From an uncultured bacterium (lineage in GTDB: Bacteria > Bacillota > Clostridia > Lachnospirales > Lachnospiraceae), in NCBI GenBank assembly GCA_947086625.1, contig CAMTZV010000060.1, positions 1 to 7,399 of the forward strand: a DNA stretch of 7,399 nt, read 5' to 3'. The notes under the pieces were generated by a model. It was not told the origin of the DNA, did no database searches, and was given only the letters and a program-made list of their open reading frames with translations. Position numbers and translations under genes: made by a program. This document shows, in pieces, positions 1-5,677 of the stretch (positions are counted from its first letter, which is position 1; each line of letters opens with the position of its first letter).

Positions 1-483
1 ATCCTCTGCCGGCTGTTTTTCACATGCCTCCATCGCGTTATCCAGAAGATTTCCGATGATGACCGAGAGATCCACCCCCGGAACCGGGATATCCTCCGGG
101 ACGATGGCGGTCGCATCCACCCGGATCTCCTTTTCCCGGATGAGCGCAAGCTTGCTGTTTAAAATCGCGTCCACCATCACATTCCCGGTTTTTAAAACCG
201 TGTCGATCGTCGTCAGATCCCGGTCAAGCATGTCAAGGTAATGCGCTGCCTCCCCGTATTGCTCCATCTCCATATACGCCTTCAGCGTCTGGATGTGGTT
301 GTGGTAATCGTGCCGCCAGCCCCGCATTTTGCGGTACATCGTCTCCACCTCGTCGTAATGCCGGTTGAGCAGGTCGCTTTGGTATCTCCCCAGCGTCCGC
401 TGCACGATGCGCGGGAGCAGGAAGATCCACAGCATAAAATTAACGATCACAAGTACTGCCAGCGCAGCCGCCAATAGCTCCAT
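1..483 (-). CDS. GHKL sensor histidine kinase (AgrC/Spo0B-type), C-terminus cut by window edge
   Basis: This is the sensor kinase of a two-component pair. It should autophosphorylate a histidine and pass the phosphate to the LytTR regulator encoded just upstream. I read 161 codons from ATG 483 to base 1. A single hydrophobic segment lies at about residues 3-24, followed by a short helical region. The dimerisation/phospho-acceptor motif WRHDYHNHIQTL is at 56-67, with His58 the likely phosphorylation site. The start of the ATP-binding domain follows, with the N-box IIGNLLDNAMEAC at 142-154. The G-boxes lie beyond the window. The start is supported by AAGGAG six bases upstream. The gene begins 33 bp after the regulator's stop, so the two are very likely co-transcribed. 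AgrC-type kinases usually have five to seven membrane helices; this one shows only one, so its input may be intracellular, close to the membrane, or from a partner protein. The stimulus is unknown. Confidence 0.9.
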   Translation of the reverse strand, partial: MELLAAALAVLVIVNFMLWIFLLPRIVQRTLGRYQSDLLNRHYDEVETMYRKMRGWRHDYHNHIQTLKAYMEMEQYGEAAHYLDMLDRDLTTIDTVLKTGNVMVDAILNSKLALIREKEIRVDATAIVPEDIPVPGVDLSVIIGNLLDNAMEACEKQPAED

Positions 484-516
484 CGTCCGCTCCTTTTTCG
501 TTGTGTGCGCAGCCGC

Positions 517-1218
517 TTACCGATAGCAGCGGATAAACGCCCGGTTCACCGCCGCCGCCATTCCCCGGCTGACCGGAAGCCGCTCCCCGTTGTCTAAGAC
601 CAGCTCCCCCTGCGCCACCGCCGCCACATGCCTCATGTTCACGAGATAGCTGCGGTGGCACATCTGAAAATCCGGCTCCGACGCAAGCTCCTGGCGGATA
701 CTGCCAATCCCACGGGGCAGCACGTACGCATCCTCCTCGACGCGCAGGATACAGGTATGCTTCTGCGCCTCCGCGTACCAGATCCGCGAGAGCGGCACAG
801 AGATCATTCCCTCCCGCGTCTCAAACACACGCTTTGCCTCCGGCGCTTCCCGCTTTGCCGCGCGCTCCAGCACACAAAAAAGCTTTTCCCTGTGCACCGG
901 CTTTAGCAGATAGTGAAGCGCCTCCACCTCGTAGCCCTCGGACATGTACTGCTCGAAGCCCGTCACAAATACGATCCCTGTTTTTGCCTTTTCCCGGCGC
1001 AGCTTTTTTGCCAGCTCCATACCGCTCATGCCCCGCATCTCGATATCCAGCACGAGCAGGTCAAACGAGCGGTCCTCGTCCCAGCAAAACAGAAACTGCT
1101 CGCTGCTGCAAAACGGCTGTACCTGCACGCGCCGCCCCGTGTTTTCGCCCCACTCCGAAATATACCGTTCCAGAAGCTCCCGCTGCGCCTGTTCGTCATC
1201 ACAGATCGCTATTTTCAT
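517..1218 (-). CDS. LytTR-family response regulator (AgrA/LytR type)
   Basis: This is a DNA-binding response regulator of 233 residues, a normal length for the family. The N-terminal receiver domain covers about residues 1-120. The acidic pair Asp7-Asp8 is visible, the phospho-acceptor Asp58 lies in LLVLDIEM, and the conserved Thr86 and Lys106 (LLKPV) are present. A C-terminal LytTR domain spans about 130-233, with typical blocks such as FQMCHRSYLVNM and a final basic helix. All key receiver residues are present, so it should be active. I chose ATG 1218 because the protein then begins MKIAICDDE, as family members do, and AGGAGAGG lies nine bases upstream. An in-frame ATG at 1254 with GGAGAG five bases upstream could add 12 residues. 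The sensor kinase follows 33 bp downstream. The ABC-class ATPase gene ends 73 bp upstream in the same direction. Target genes cannot be read from the window; I saw no clear LytTR direct-repeat site. Confidence 0.95.
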   Translation of the reverse strand: MKIAICDDEQAQRELLERYISEWGENTGRRVQVQPFCSSEQFLFCWDEDRSFDLLVLDIEMRGMSGMELAKKLRREKAKTGIVFVTGFEQYMSEGYEVEALHYLLKPVHREKLFCVLERAAKREAPEAKRVFETREGMISVPLSRIWYAEAQKHTCILRVEEDAYVLPRGIGSIRQELASEPDFQMCHRSYLVNMRHVAAVAQGELVLDNGERLPVSRGMAAAVNRAFIRCYR

Positions 1219-1291
1219 CAGTCCGCACCTCTCCTCTGTCCGATCTGCACCCATAATTTCTCTCCACACAGGGATGGCGCTTACGGCTCTC

Positions 1292-3001
1292 TCACTTCAG
1301 ATGCAGCCGGTAGCGGTTGATGCACGCGAACAGCTCCTGTTTTCTCGGAAGCATGAGATTTCCCGGAATATCGCCCGCCTGCCCGCGCCCGGTCAGCGCC
1401 GCAAAGCCCCGTTTTTCGATTCCGGCGTACATTGCCCGCACCTGCTCCTGCACCGTGTGACTCCCGTCAAAGCCGCTCTCCTCCATGTATTTCATCATAA
1501 ACCCAAGCGCGTGGAGCTGTCCGCTGTCGACGAGCTGCTCCACATAGCGCAGGTCAACCGTCTCCTGTCCGATGGAAATCGAATCGCGCCCCTGCGTCTT
1601 TAATTTGATGCGCCCCTTGTAGATGACCTGCGGATGCTTACGCGGCTTGCGCGCAAACGAGGGATGTGATCCGCGCGGCGCCTGTGCGACCGCCGGATAA
1701 TCCTTTGCCAGCCCCTTTGCGTGGGCAGTAATATCGCACGGCAGGTAGCTGTCCATCTGGATGATCGTGTCCGCCACGTCGATGTACGAACCGCAGCTTC
1801 CCGCGACTAACACCGTGGAAATGCCGTAGTCCTCCCACAGCTCCTTCACGCGCTCGATGTAGGGCGTGATCGGCTCCTTGTCCCGCGCGATGACGCGCTG
1901 CATCAGCTCGTCACGAATCATGAAGTTGGTCGCGCTCGTATCCTCGTCGATTAAAAACGCCGACGCGCCCGCCTCGATCGCCTCCACGACGTTCGCCGCC
2001 TGCGACGTACTGCCGCTGGCGTCCTCGCTGTCAAAGCACTCCGTCGATTTCCCGTTGGGAAGATGCCCGATAAACAGGGAAATATCGGTGTGCCAGATGC
2101 TGCGCCCGTCCTCCGCGCGGATCTTCACCGCGTCCGCGTCGGTCAGCACATACTCCCTGCCGTCGCCCGCGATGTGGGAATAGACGCCGCGCTCCATCGC
2201 CTTTAGCAGCGTGGACTTGCCGTGGTAGCCGCCGCCGACTAAAAGCGTGATGCCGCGCCGAATGCCCATGCCCATGATGTCCGCGCCGTCGCTCTTTTTC
2301 AGCGTCACGCGAAGCGTCTCCGGCGACTCAAACGAGACCGCGCCCTTCATCGGCTTGTCCGAGACGCCCGAGGCACGCGGCAAAACAGCCCCATCCGCCA
2401 CAAACGCCAAAAGCCCCTGCTCCTTCATCTGCGCGCGCAGTGCGGCCTGATCCGCCGCAAGCTTTACCGCCGCCTGCGCCGCCTTTGTGTTGATATTTTT
2501 GTAAAAGCATGCGCGCTCCACGCACTGCGGCAGGAACTGGAACAGGATTTTGATCAGCTCCCGCGCGTTGATCGTGCGCCCGTTTGCAGGAAAGCCGACC
2601 TCAAAGCGCGCCAGCACCTTCCCGCTTGCCGCGTCGATCTCCAGCGCGCTTCGCCTTTCCATCTCCTGCCCTGGCCGCATGACCGCAATGACGCCGCTCT
2701 TTCCGGAGCCCTTCGCCTGAAACGAAAATTTTCCCGCCTGCTCGTAAAAGCAGCGCAGCAGATAATCCTCCATCGCGGTCTTTTTTTCCGGCATATCGAT
2801 ACTTGCAGTTGGGATGCCCGCGACATTTCCTGCCACCTCCACATGCAGACTCGAGGGCGCCGCAAACGGGTCGCCCTGCACATGGTCGATAAAAAGCGCG
2901 TACTTATCGAACTGCCATGCCCCCGCCGTATCCTTGTATGCGGGATAGCCCCGGTGGTCGATGCGCTCCAACAACTGCTGTAAATCTCTTGCTGATTTCA
3001 T
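1292..3001 (-). CDS. Predicted ATPase of the ABC class (ABC_ATPase, PF09818/COG3044-like)
   Basis: This 569-residue soluble protein, about the usual family length, has an ABC-type nucleotide-binding core inside family-specific N- and C-terminal regions. It has no membrane segments, so it is not an ordinary transporter subunit. Visible motifs are a Walker A loop GGGYHGKST at 256-264 (Lys262), an ABC-signature-like SGSTSQAA at 329-336, and a Walker B FLIDED at 349-354 (Asp352, Glu353) running into a D-loop-like SATNF. Where an H-loop would be expected there is VLVAGSCGSY (397-406), with no histidine. A second string fitting the P-loop consensus, GHLPNGKST, occurs at 312-320. The bacterial role of this family is not established; as I recall, a trypanosome member (MRB1590) works in mitochondrial RNA editing and binds RNA, so a nucleic-acid role is possible. 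The start at 3001 has GAGGAG nine bases upstream. The gene lies 39 bp after the VOC gene and upstream of the LytTR pair. Confidence 0.9.
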   Translation of the reverse strand: MKSARDLQQLLERIDHRGYPAYKDTAGAWQFDKYALFIDHVQGDPFAAPSSLHVEVAGNVAGIPTASIDMPEKKTAMEDYLLRCFYEQAGKFSFQAKGSGKSGVIAVMRPGQEMERRSALEIDAASGKVLARFEVGFPANGRTINARELIKILFQFLPQCVERACFYKNINTKAAQAAVKLAADQAALRAQMKEQGLLAFVADGAVLPRASGVSDKPMKGAVSFESPETLRVTLKKSDGADIMGMGIRRGITLLVGGGYHGKSTLLKAMERGVYSHIAGDGREYVLTDADAVKIRAEDGRSIWHTDISLFIGHLPNGKSTECFDSEDASGSTSQAANVVEAIEAGASAFLIDEDTSATNFMIRDELMQRVIARDKEPITPYIERVKELWEDYGISTVLVAGSCGSYIDVADTIIQMDSYLPCDITAHAKGLAKDYPAVAQAPRGSHPSFARKPRKHPQVIYKGRIKLKTQGRDSISIGQETVDLRYVEQLVDSGQLHALGFMMKYMEESGFDGSHTVQEQVRAMYAGIEKRGFAALTGRGQAGDIPGNLMLPRKQELFACINRYRLHLK

Positions 3002-3040
3002 ATGTGGTTACTCCTCGCCCATAAAAAGCATTTTTTGTGC

Positions 3041-3439
3041 CTACAGCTTCTGCAAAAATTCGATCGGCTCCTTATTCGGCCCCTCGATCAGGAAATAGCG
3101 GATCCCCTTCTCCCAGAAGGGCAAAAATACAATCTCGTCACTCTCAAGAAACGTAAAACCGTTCTCCTTTGCAACCGCATAAGCCGCCTCGATATCGGGA
3201 ACGTTCAGCGCAATGTGGTCGATCGAGCCGCGCTTCATCGCCGCCCTTTTATTCTCATAAGTCTCGATTAAAACATCGCCCGCCTGCAAAAATGCCACCG
3301 GAATATTTCCACCGCTCTCGTTGATCGTCTCGTGGACGAGCGTAAATCCAAGGCTCGTGTAAAACCGCTTTGTCTCCTCAATGTCATTGGTCGGTATCCC
3401 GACATGCTGAATCCCCGTCACAAAATCCATAAGCTTCAT
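3041..3439 (-). CDS. VOC-family (glyoxalase/bleomycin-resistance-like) metalloprotein
   Basis: This is a 132-residue vicinal oxygen chelate protein with the two-module beta-alpha-beta-beta-beta fold pattern. Module 1 starts with IQHVGIPT and continues to VLIETYE; module 2 starts with IDHIALNV and ends with PIEFLQKL. The four residues at metal-ligand positions of glyoxalase-I-like proteins are all present: His12, Glu59, His75 and Glu127. Metal binding is therefore likely. The substrate cannot be told from sequence: lactoylglutathione lyase, methylmalonyl-CoA epimerase-like, dioxygenase-like and antibiotic-binding proteins all share this fold. I chose ATG 3439, which has AAGGGGG eleven bases upstream. 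The frame stays open to an ATG at 3475, but that codon has no well-placed ribosome site and would add a lysine-rich leader unlike the family. It lies 45 bp after the MATE gene and 39 bp before the ABC-class ATPase, so co-transcription is plausible. Confidence 0.9.
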   Translation of the reverse strand: MKLMDFVTGIQHVGIPTNDIEETKRFYTSLGFTLVHETINESGGNIPVAFLQAGDVLIETYENKRAAMKRGSIDHIALNVPDIEAAYAVAKENGFTFLESDEIVFLPFWEKGIRYFLIEGPNKEPIEFLQKL

Positions 3440-3484
3440 AATAATAAGAACCCCCTTTTTTGCTTTTGCCAACATCCTACCGTT

Positions 3485-4858
3485 TTACTTTACTCCATTT
3501 TTCCGGTCGGTGCAAGCGCTATCGTTTAACCGTCTCTGCCATGCCCCGCTCACATACCGGACGCCTCCGAGGCCCGCCGCGGCGCACCAGGTGAGCGGCG
3601 AGACAAGCCACAGCCCGCGGTAGCCCCAGAGATACGAGAACAAAAACGCAAACCCGATGCGGGTGACGACCTCACTGACGCCCATCCAGATCGTGATCTT
3701 TATATCGCCCACCGCCCGCAGCAGGTTGTGAAAGAGCGTGAGGATACCCACACCGATCAGAAACGGCGCAAAAATGCGCATGTACTCCACGCCGTAGCCG
3801 ATCGACGCCTCGCTGTCCGTAAACATACGCATGAGAACAGGTGCGGCAAAAAAGATGAGCGGCGAGAGGACGGCGTATCCCGCGACGCACATCAGAATGG
3901 TGCTTCGAAGCCCGGCCCGGATGCGCGCCGTATTTCCTGCCCCCGCGTTCTGTCCCGTGAACGTTCCGAGCGCCGTGCCGAGCGCGTCCCCGATCTGCAT
4001 CCCGAGCCCCTCGACCTTCACGCACACGCCGTACGCCACCACAAGCGCCGTCCCGTATGTATTGACGACCGCCTGCAGCGTCATATCCGACACGGAGATG
4101 ATGCTCATCTGCATCGCAGCGGGCAGCCCGTAGGCGAGCATCTCCTTTCCGATCCTTTTATTGAGCCGCAGCCGGTCTTTTTGAAACCGAAGCTGCGGCA
4201 GCACCCTCCAGGCATAGCACAGGCAGGCAAGCCCCGAGATCAGCTGCGCGAGGATCGTCGCAAGCGCCGCCCCGCCCACGCCAAGCGGGATCAGAGCCAC
4301 AAGCAGCCAGTCCAGAAAAATATTGAGCGCGCTCGATATGCCAAGGAATACGAGCGGGATGACGGAGTTTCCGAGCGAGCGCAGCACTGCGGAGATCCAG
4401 TTGTAGAGCATCGTTCCGACGCACCCCGCGCAGATGAGCCGCAGGTAGAGAACCGCCTGTGCAAACACCTCCTCCGGCGTCTGCAAAAGGATCAGCAGCG
4501 GCTTTGTGCAGATTACACCGGCCGCCGTCACGAGAACAGTCATGCCAAGCGCCACGTAGACGGACGAAAAAAACGTTTCCTCCACCGCACGCGTATCTCC
4601 CGCGCCGTAATACTGCGACATGACGACGGTCACGCCGGTCGTGAGCCCGATAATCAGCGAAAACATCAAATACATGCCCACGCCCGCCACACTCACCGCG
4701 GCAAGCGCGCCGTCGCCGAGGTAACGCCCCACGATATAGGAATCCGCAAAATTATAGATCCGCTGAAAAATAAGCCCCAGCAAGACGGGCAGCGCAAAGC
4801 GCAAAATCTGCGGCGCGATCTGCCCGCGTGTCATATCCACCGTCACTTCTCTTCTCAT
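3485..4858 (-). CDS. MATE-family multidrug efflux transporter
   Basis: This inner-membrane antiporter should export drugs, dyes or metabolites in exchange for Na+ or H+. From ATG 4858 it has 457 residues, normal for MATE proteins, with about twelve hydrophobic segments in two homologous halves (roughly 14-220 and 238-437). Family hallmarks are the opening ILRFALPVLLGLIFQRIYNF, NFADSYIVGRYLG at 36-48, the first-half AVLRSLGNSVIPLV at 157-170, and the matching second-half LLRAVGDIKITI at 379-390. Substrate cannot be predicted. ATG 4858 is preceded by GGAGAGG with an eight-to-nine base spacer, and the protein then begins MRREVTVDMTRGQ, like relatives. In-frame ATGs at 4876 and 4900 give longer forms; the latter has GGAGGG ten bases upstream but lies inside a short hairpin. 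The gene diverges from the XRE regulator, which is a candidate controller, and leads a run of five same-strand genes. Confidence 0.94.
   Translation of the reverse strand: MRREVTVDMTRGQIAPQILRFALPVLLGLIFQRIYNFADSYIVGRYLGDGALAAVSVAGVGMYLMFSLIIGLTTGVTVVMSQYYGAGDTRAVEETFFSSVYVALGMTVLVTAAGVICTKPLLILLQTPEEVFAQAVLYLRLICAGCVGTMLYNWISAVLRSLGNSVIPLVFLGISSALNIFLDWLLVALIPLGVGGAALATILAQLISGLACLCYAWRVLPQLRFQKDRLRLNKRIGKEMLAYGLPAAMQMSIISVSDMTLQAVVNTYGTALVVAYGVCVKVEGLGMQIGDALGTALGTFTGQNAGAGNTARIRAGLRSTILMCVAGYAVLSPLIFFAAPVLMRMFTDSEASIGYGVEYMRIFAPFLIGVGILTLFHNLLRAVGDIKITIWMGVSEVVTRIGFAFLFSYLWGYRGLWLVSPLTWCAAAGLGGVRYVSGAWQRRLNDSACTDRKNGVK
3487..3515 (-). promoter_or_regulatory. Possible weak promoter before the VOC gene
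   Basis: On the minus strand TTGCAC (3510-3515) is followed after 17 bp by TAAAGT (3487-3492), overlapping the end of the MATE gene. The -35 match is poor (3 of 6) and the -10 match moderate (4 of 6). It could give separate transcription of the VOC gene and those downstream, but read-through from MATE is just as likely. Confidence 0.25.
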
Positions 4859-4893
4859 GTCACTTTTCCTCTCCATCAGGCTGCGCCATTTCC

Positions 4894-4907
4894 GGCGCAT
4901 GTGCGCC
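4894..4907 (-). repeat. Short inverted repeat around an alternative MATE start codon
   Basis: GGCGCA and TGCGCC flank a two-base centre, and the in-frame ATG at 4900 falls within this palindrome. In mRNA it could form a small six-pair hairpin just after a GGAGGG site (4911-4916). It would tend to hide that start and favour the one at 4858. The hairpin loop is very tight, so its stability is uncertain. Confidence 0.35.
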
Positions 4908-4941
4908 CTGCCCTCCGTTTTTTGCCGGACGCTACCCCCGG

Positions 4942-4972
4942 TTGACAAATTAAACGGCTAAAATGGTAGTAT
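4942..4972 (+). promoter_or_regulatory. Possible promoter for the XRE regulator
   Basis: A perfect TTGACA at 4942-4947 points toward the XRE gene. The nearest -10-like string is TAGTAT (4967-4972), with a long 19-bp spacer. The alternative -10 boxes TATAAC at 5002-5007 and 5010-5015 are closer to consensus but have no convincing -35. The real start cannot be decided by eye. If TTGACA is used, this promoter overlaps the MATE promoter face to face. Confidence 0.35.
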
Positions 4973-4977
4973 TGCAA
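4949..4977 (-). promoter_or_regulatory. Promoter for the MATE gene (sigma-A type)
   Basis: On the minus strand a -35 box TTGCAA (4972-4977) and a -10 box TTTAAT (4949-4954, 5 of 6 to consensus) are separated by exactly 17 bp. Transcription would start near 4942 and give a leader of about 84 bases before ATG 4858. It is the best promoter match I found between the divergent MATE and XRE genes. Confidence 0.6.
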
Positions 4978-4997
4978 CCGCTGTTTCTGCTAAGATT

Positions 4998-5016
4998 ACA
5001 GTATAACAGTATAACA
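4998..5016 (+). repeat. Tandem 8-bp repeat, ACAGTATA twice plus ACA
   Basis: ACAGTATA occurs back to back at 4998-5005 and 5006-5013, followed by ACA. It is five bases before the ribosome binding site of the XRE gene and includes two TATAAC strings that could act as -10 boxes. A tandem site here could be an autoregulatory operator for the XRE protein, or simply a duplicated -10 region. Confidence 0.4.
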
Positions 5017-5020
5017 CATC

Positions 5021-5028
5021 GAAGGAGG
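5021..5028 (+). promoter_or_regulatory. Ribosome binding site fixing the XRE gene start
   Basis: GAAGGAGG is a near-perfect Shine-Dalgarno sequence seven bases before ATG 5036. It rules in that ATG over the in-frame TTG at 5030, which is only one base from the site. Confidence 0.85.
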
Positions 5029-5035
5029 TTTGACT

Positions 5036-5671
5036 ATGAACATAGCGGACAGAATACAAAGCTTACGAAAAGCGAAGGGCATCTCTCAGGAGCAGCTCGC
5101 CGACATCATCGGCGTCTCCCGTCAGGCGGTCTCAAAATGGGAGAGCGAACAGAGCGCGCCCGACCTTGAAAAGATCATTCTTTTGTGCGATTACTTTGAG
5201 GTCACGACGGATTATCTGCTGCGGGGCATTGAGCCGGCAGAGGAAGCCGTAAAAAAACCGGACGCCATGCCCTTCTTTCTCATCGGCACGCTGGCAAACG
5301 CCCTCGGACTGATCTTTGCCGTCTCCGTCTGGATCGAGCGGCAGGAGTCCTGGACCGTCGGTATGGGGCTTGGCATCCTTGCCGTGGGCACGACGGTTTT
5401 TCTTCTCGGACAGCTCATGGACAGCAAAAACCGGGCGCGGGCGAAAGCGTACTTTCTTATCTATAATATATGGCTTCTGCTGTTCATCCCCGCCGCGTGC
5501 TGCTTCAACATCGCCGACGGCCTGTTTGGCGGCTACGTCGGCATGCTCGCGCCGCTCCCGCTACTCGGAAATTCGTTTGCGACGTACCGCCTCTTCTGGC
5601 TGTGCTACCTCGTCGCCTGCGTCGCGGTGGATTTGCTCGTGATCAGATCACTGCGGGGAAAGAAAGACTGA
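5036..5671 (+). CDS. XRE-family transcriptional regulator with C-terminal membrane segments
   Basis: This 211-residue protein joins an N-terminal HTH_3 (Cro/C1-type) DNA-binding domain to a membrane domain. The HTH covers about residues 3-63, with typical blocks RKAKGISQEQLADIIGVSR, QAVSKWESEQSAPDL and the closing FEVTTDYLLRG. After a short charged linker (64-77) come about four hydrophobic helices at 79-99, 107-126, 139-158 and 185-205. The protein should thus bind DNA from the membrane. Such XRE-membrane fusions are common in Clostridia, often beside transporter genes, but their signals are mostly unknown. It diverges from the MATE gene, so control of efflux in response to a membrane-associated signal is a reasonable inference, as is autoregulation through the tandem repeat before its start. 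It converges with the M56 peptidase gene, with stops six bp apart. The DNA-binding part is clear; the membrane-helix count is by eye. Confidence 0.93.
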   Translation: MNIADRIQSLRKAKGISQEQLADIIGVSRQAVSKWESEQSAPDLEKIILLCDYFEVTTDYLLRGIEPAEEAVKKPDAMPFFLIGTLANALGLIFAVSVWIERQESWTVGMGLGILAVGTTVFLLGQLMDSKNRARAKAYFLIYNIWLLLFIPAACCFNIADGLFGGYVGMLAPLPLLGNSFATYRLFWLCYLVACVAVDLLVIRSLRGKKD

Positions 5672-5677
5672 TCCCGC

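Larger units (their letters stand above)
4939..4980. repeat. Inverted repeat CGGTTG/CAACCG flanking the MATE promoter
   Basis: CGGTTG at 4939-4944 is matched by its reverse complement CAACCG at 4975-4980. Allowing one unpaired base, the arms extend to CGGTTGACAA and TTGCAACCG. The arms are 36 bp apart centre to centre. One covers the MATE -35 box and the other sits at about its transcription start. This suits an operator read as DNA; it is not wholly within the MATE transcript, so an RNA hairpin is unlikely. The binding protein is unknown; the adjacent XRE regulator is the first candidate. Confidence 0.4.

Noticed and set aside
944..1603. A 219-codon open frame on the plus strand opposite the response regulator and ATPase
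   Set aside because: It crosses two well-supported minus-strand genes and their gap, is rich in Ser and Arg, and shows no family features.
3440..3475. Longer N-terminus for the VOC protein from ATG 3475
   Set aside because: There is no ribosome site at a useful distance, and the added lysine-rich leader includes the AAGGGGG that serves the ATG at 3439.
3728..4945. A 405-codon open frame on the plus strand opposite the MATE gene
   Set aside because: It mirrors the MATE gene, and its product is rich in Arg, His and Pro with no domain pattern. This is typical of antisense frames in GC-rich coding DNA.
5639..5651. Perfect palindrome GTGATC-A-GATCAC near the end of the XRE gene
   Set aside because: It lies within coding sequence, is short enough to occur by chance, and has no second copy that I could see.
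5653..5677. GCGGG/CCCGC inverted repeat between the convergent XRE and M56 genes as a terminator
   Set aside because: The stem is only five pairs with a 15-base loop, and no T-run follows on either strand.
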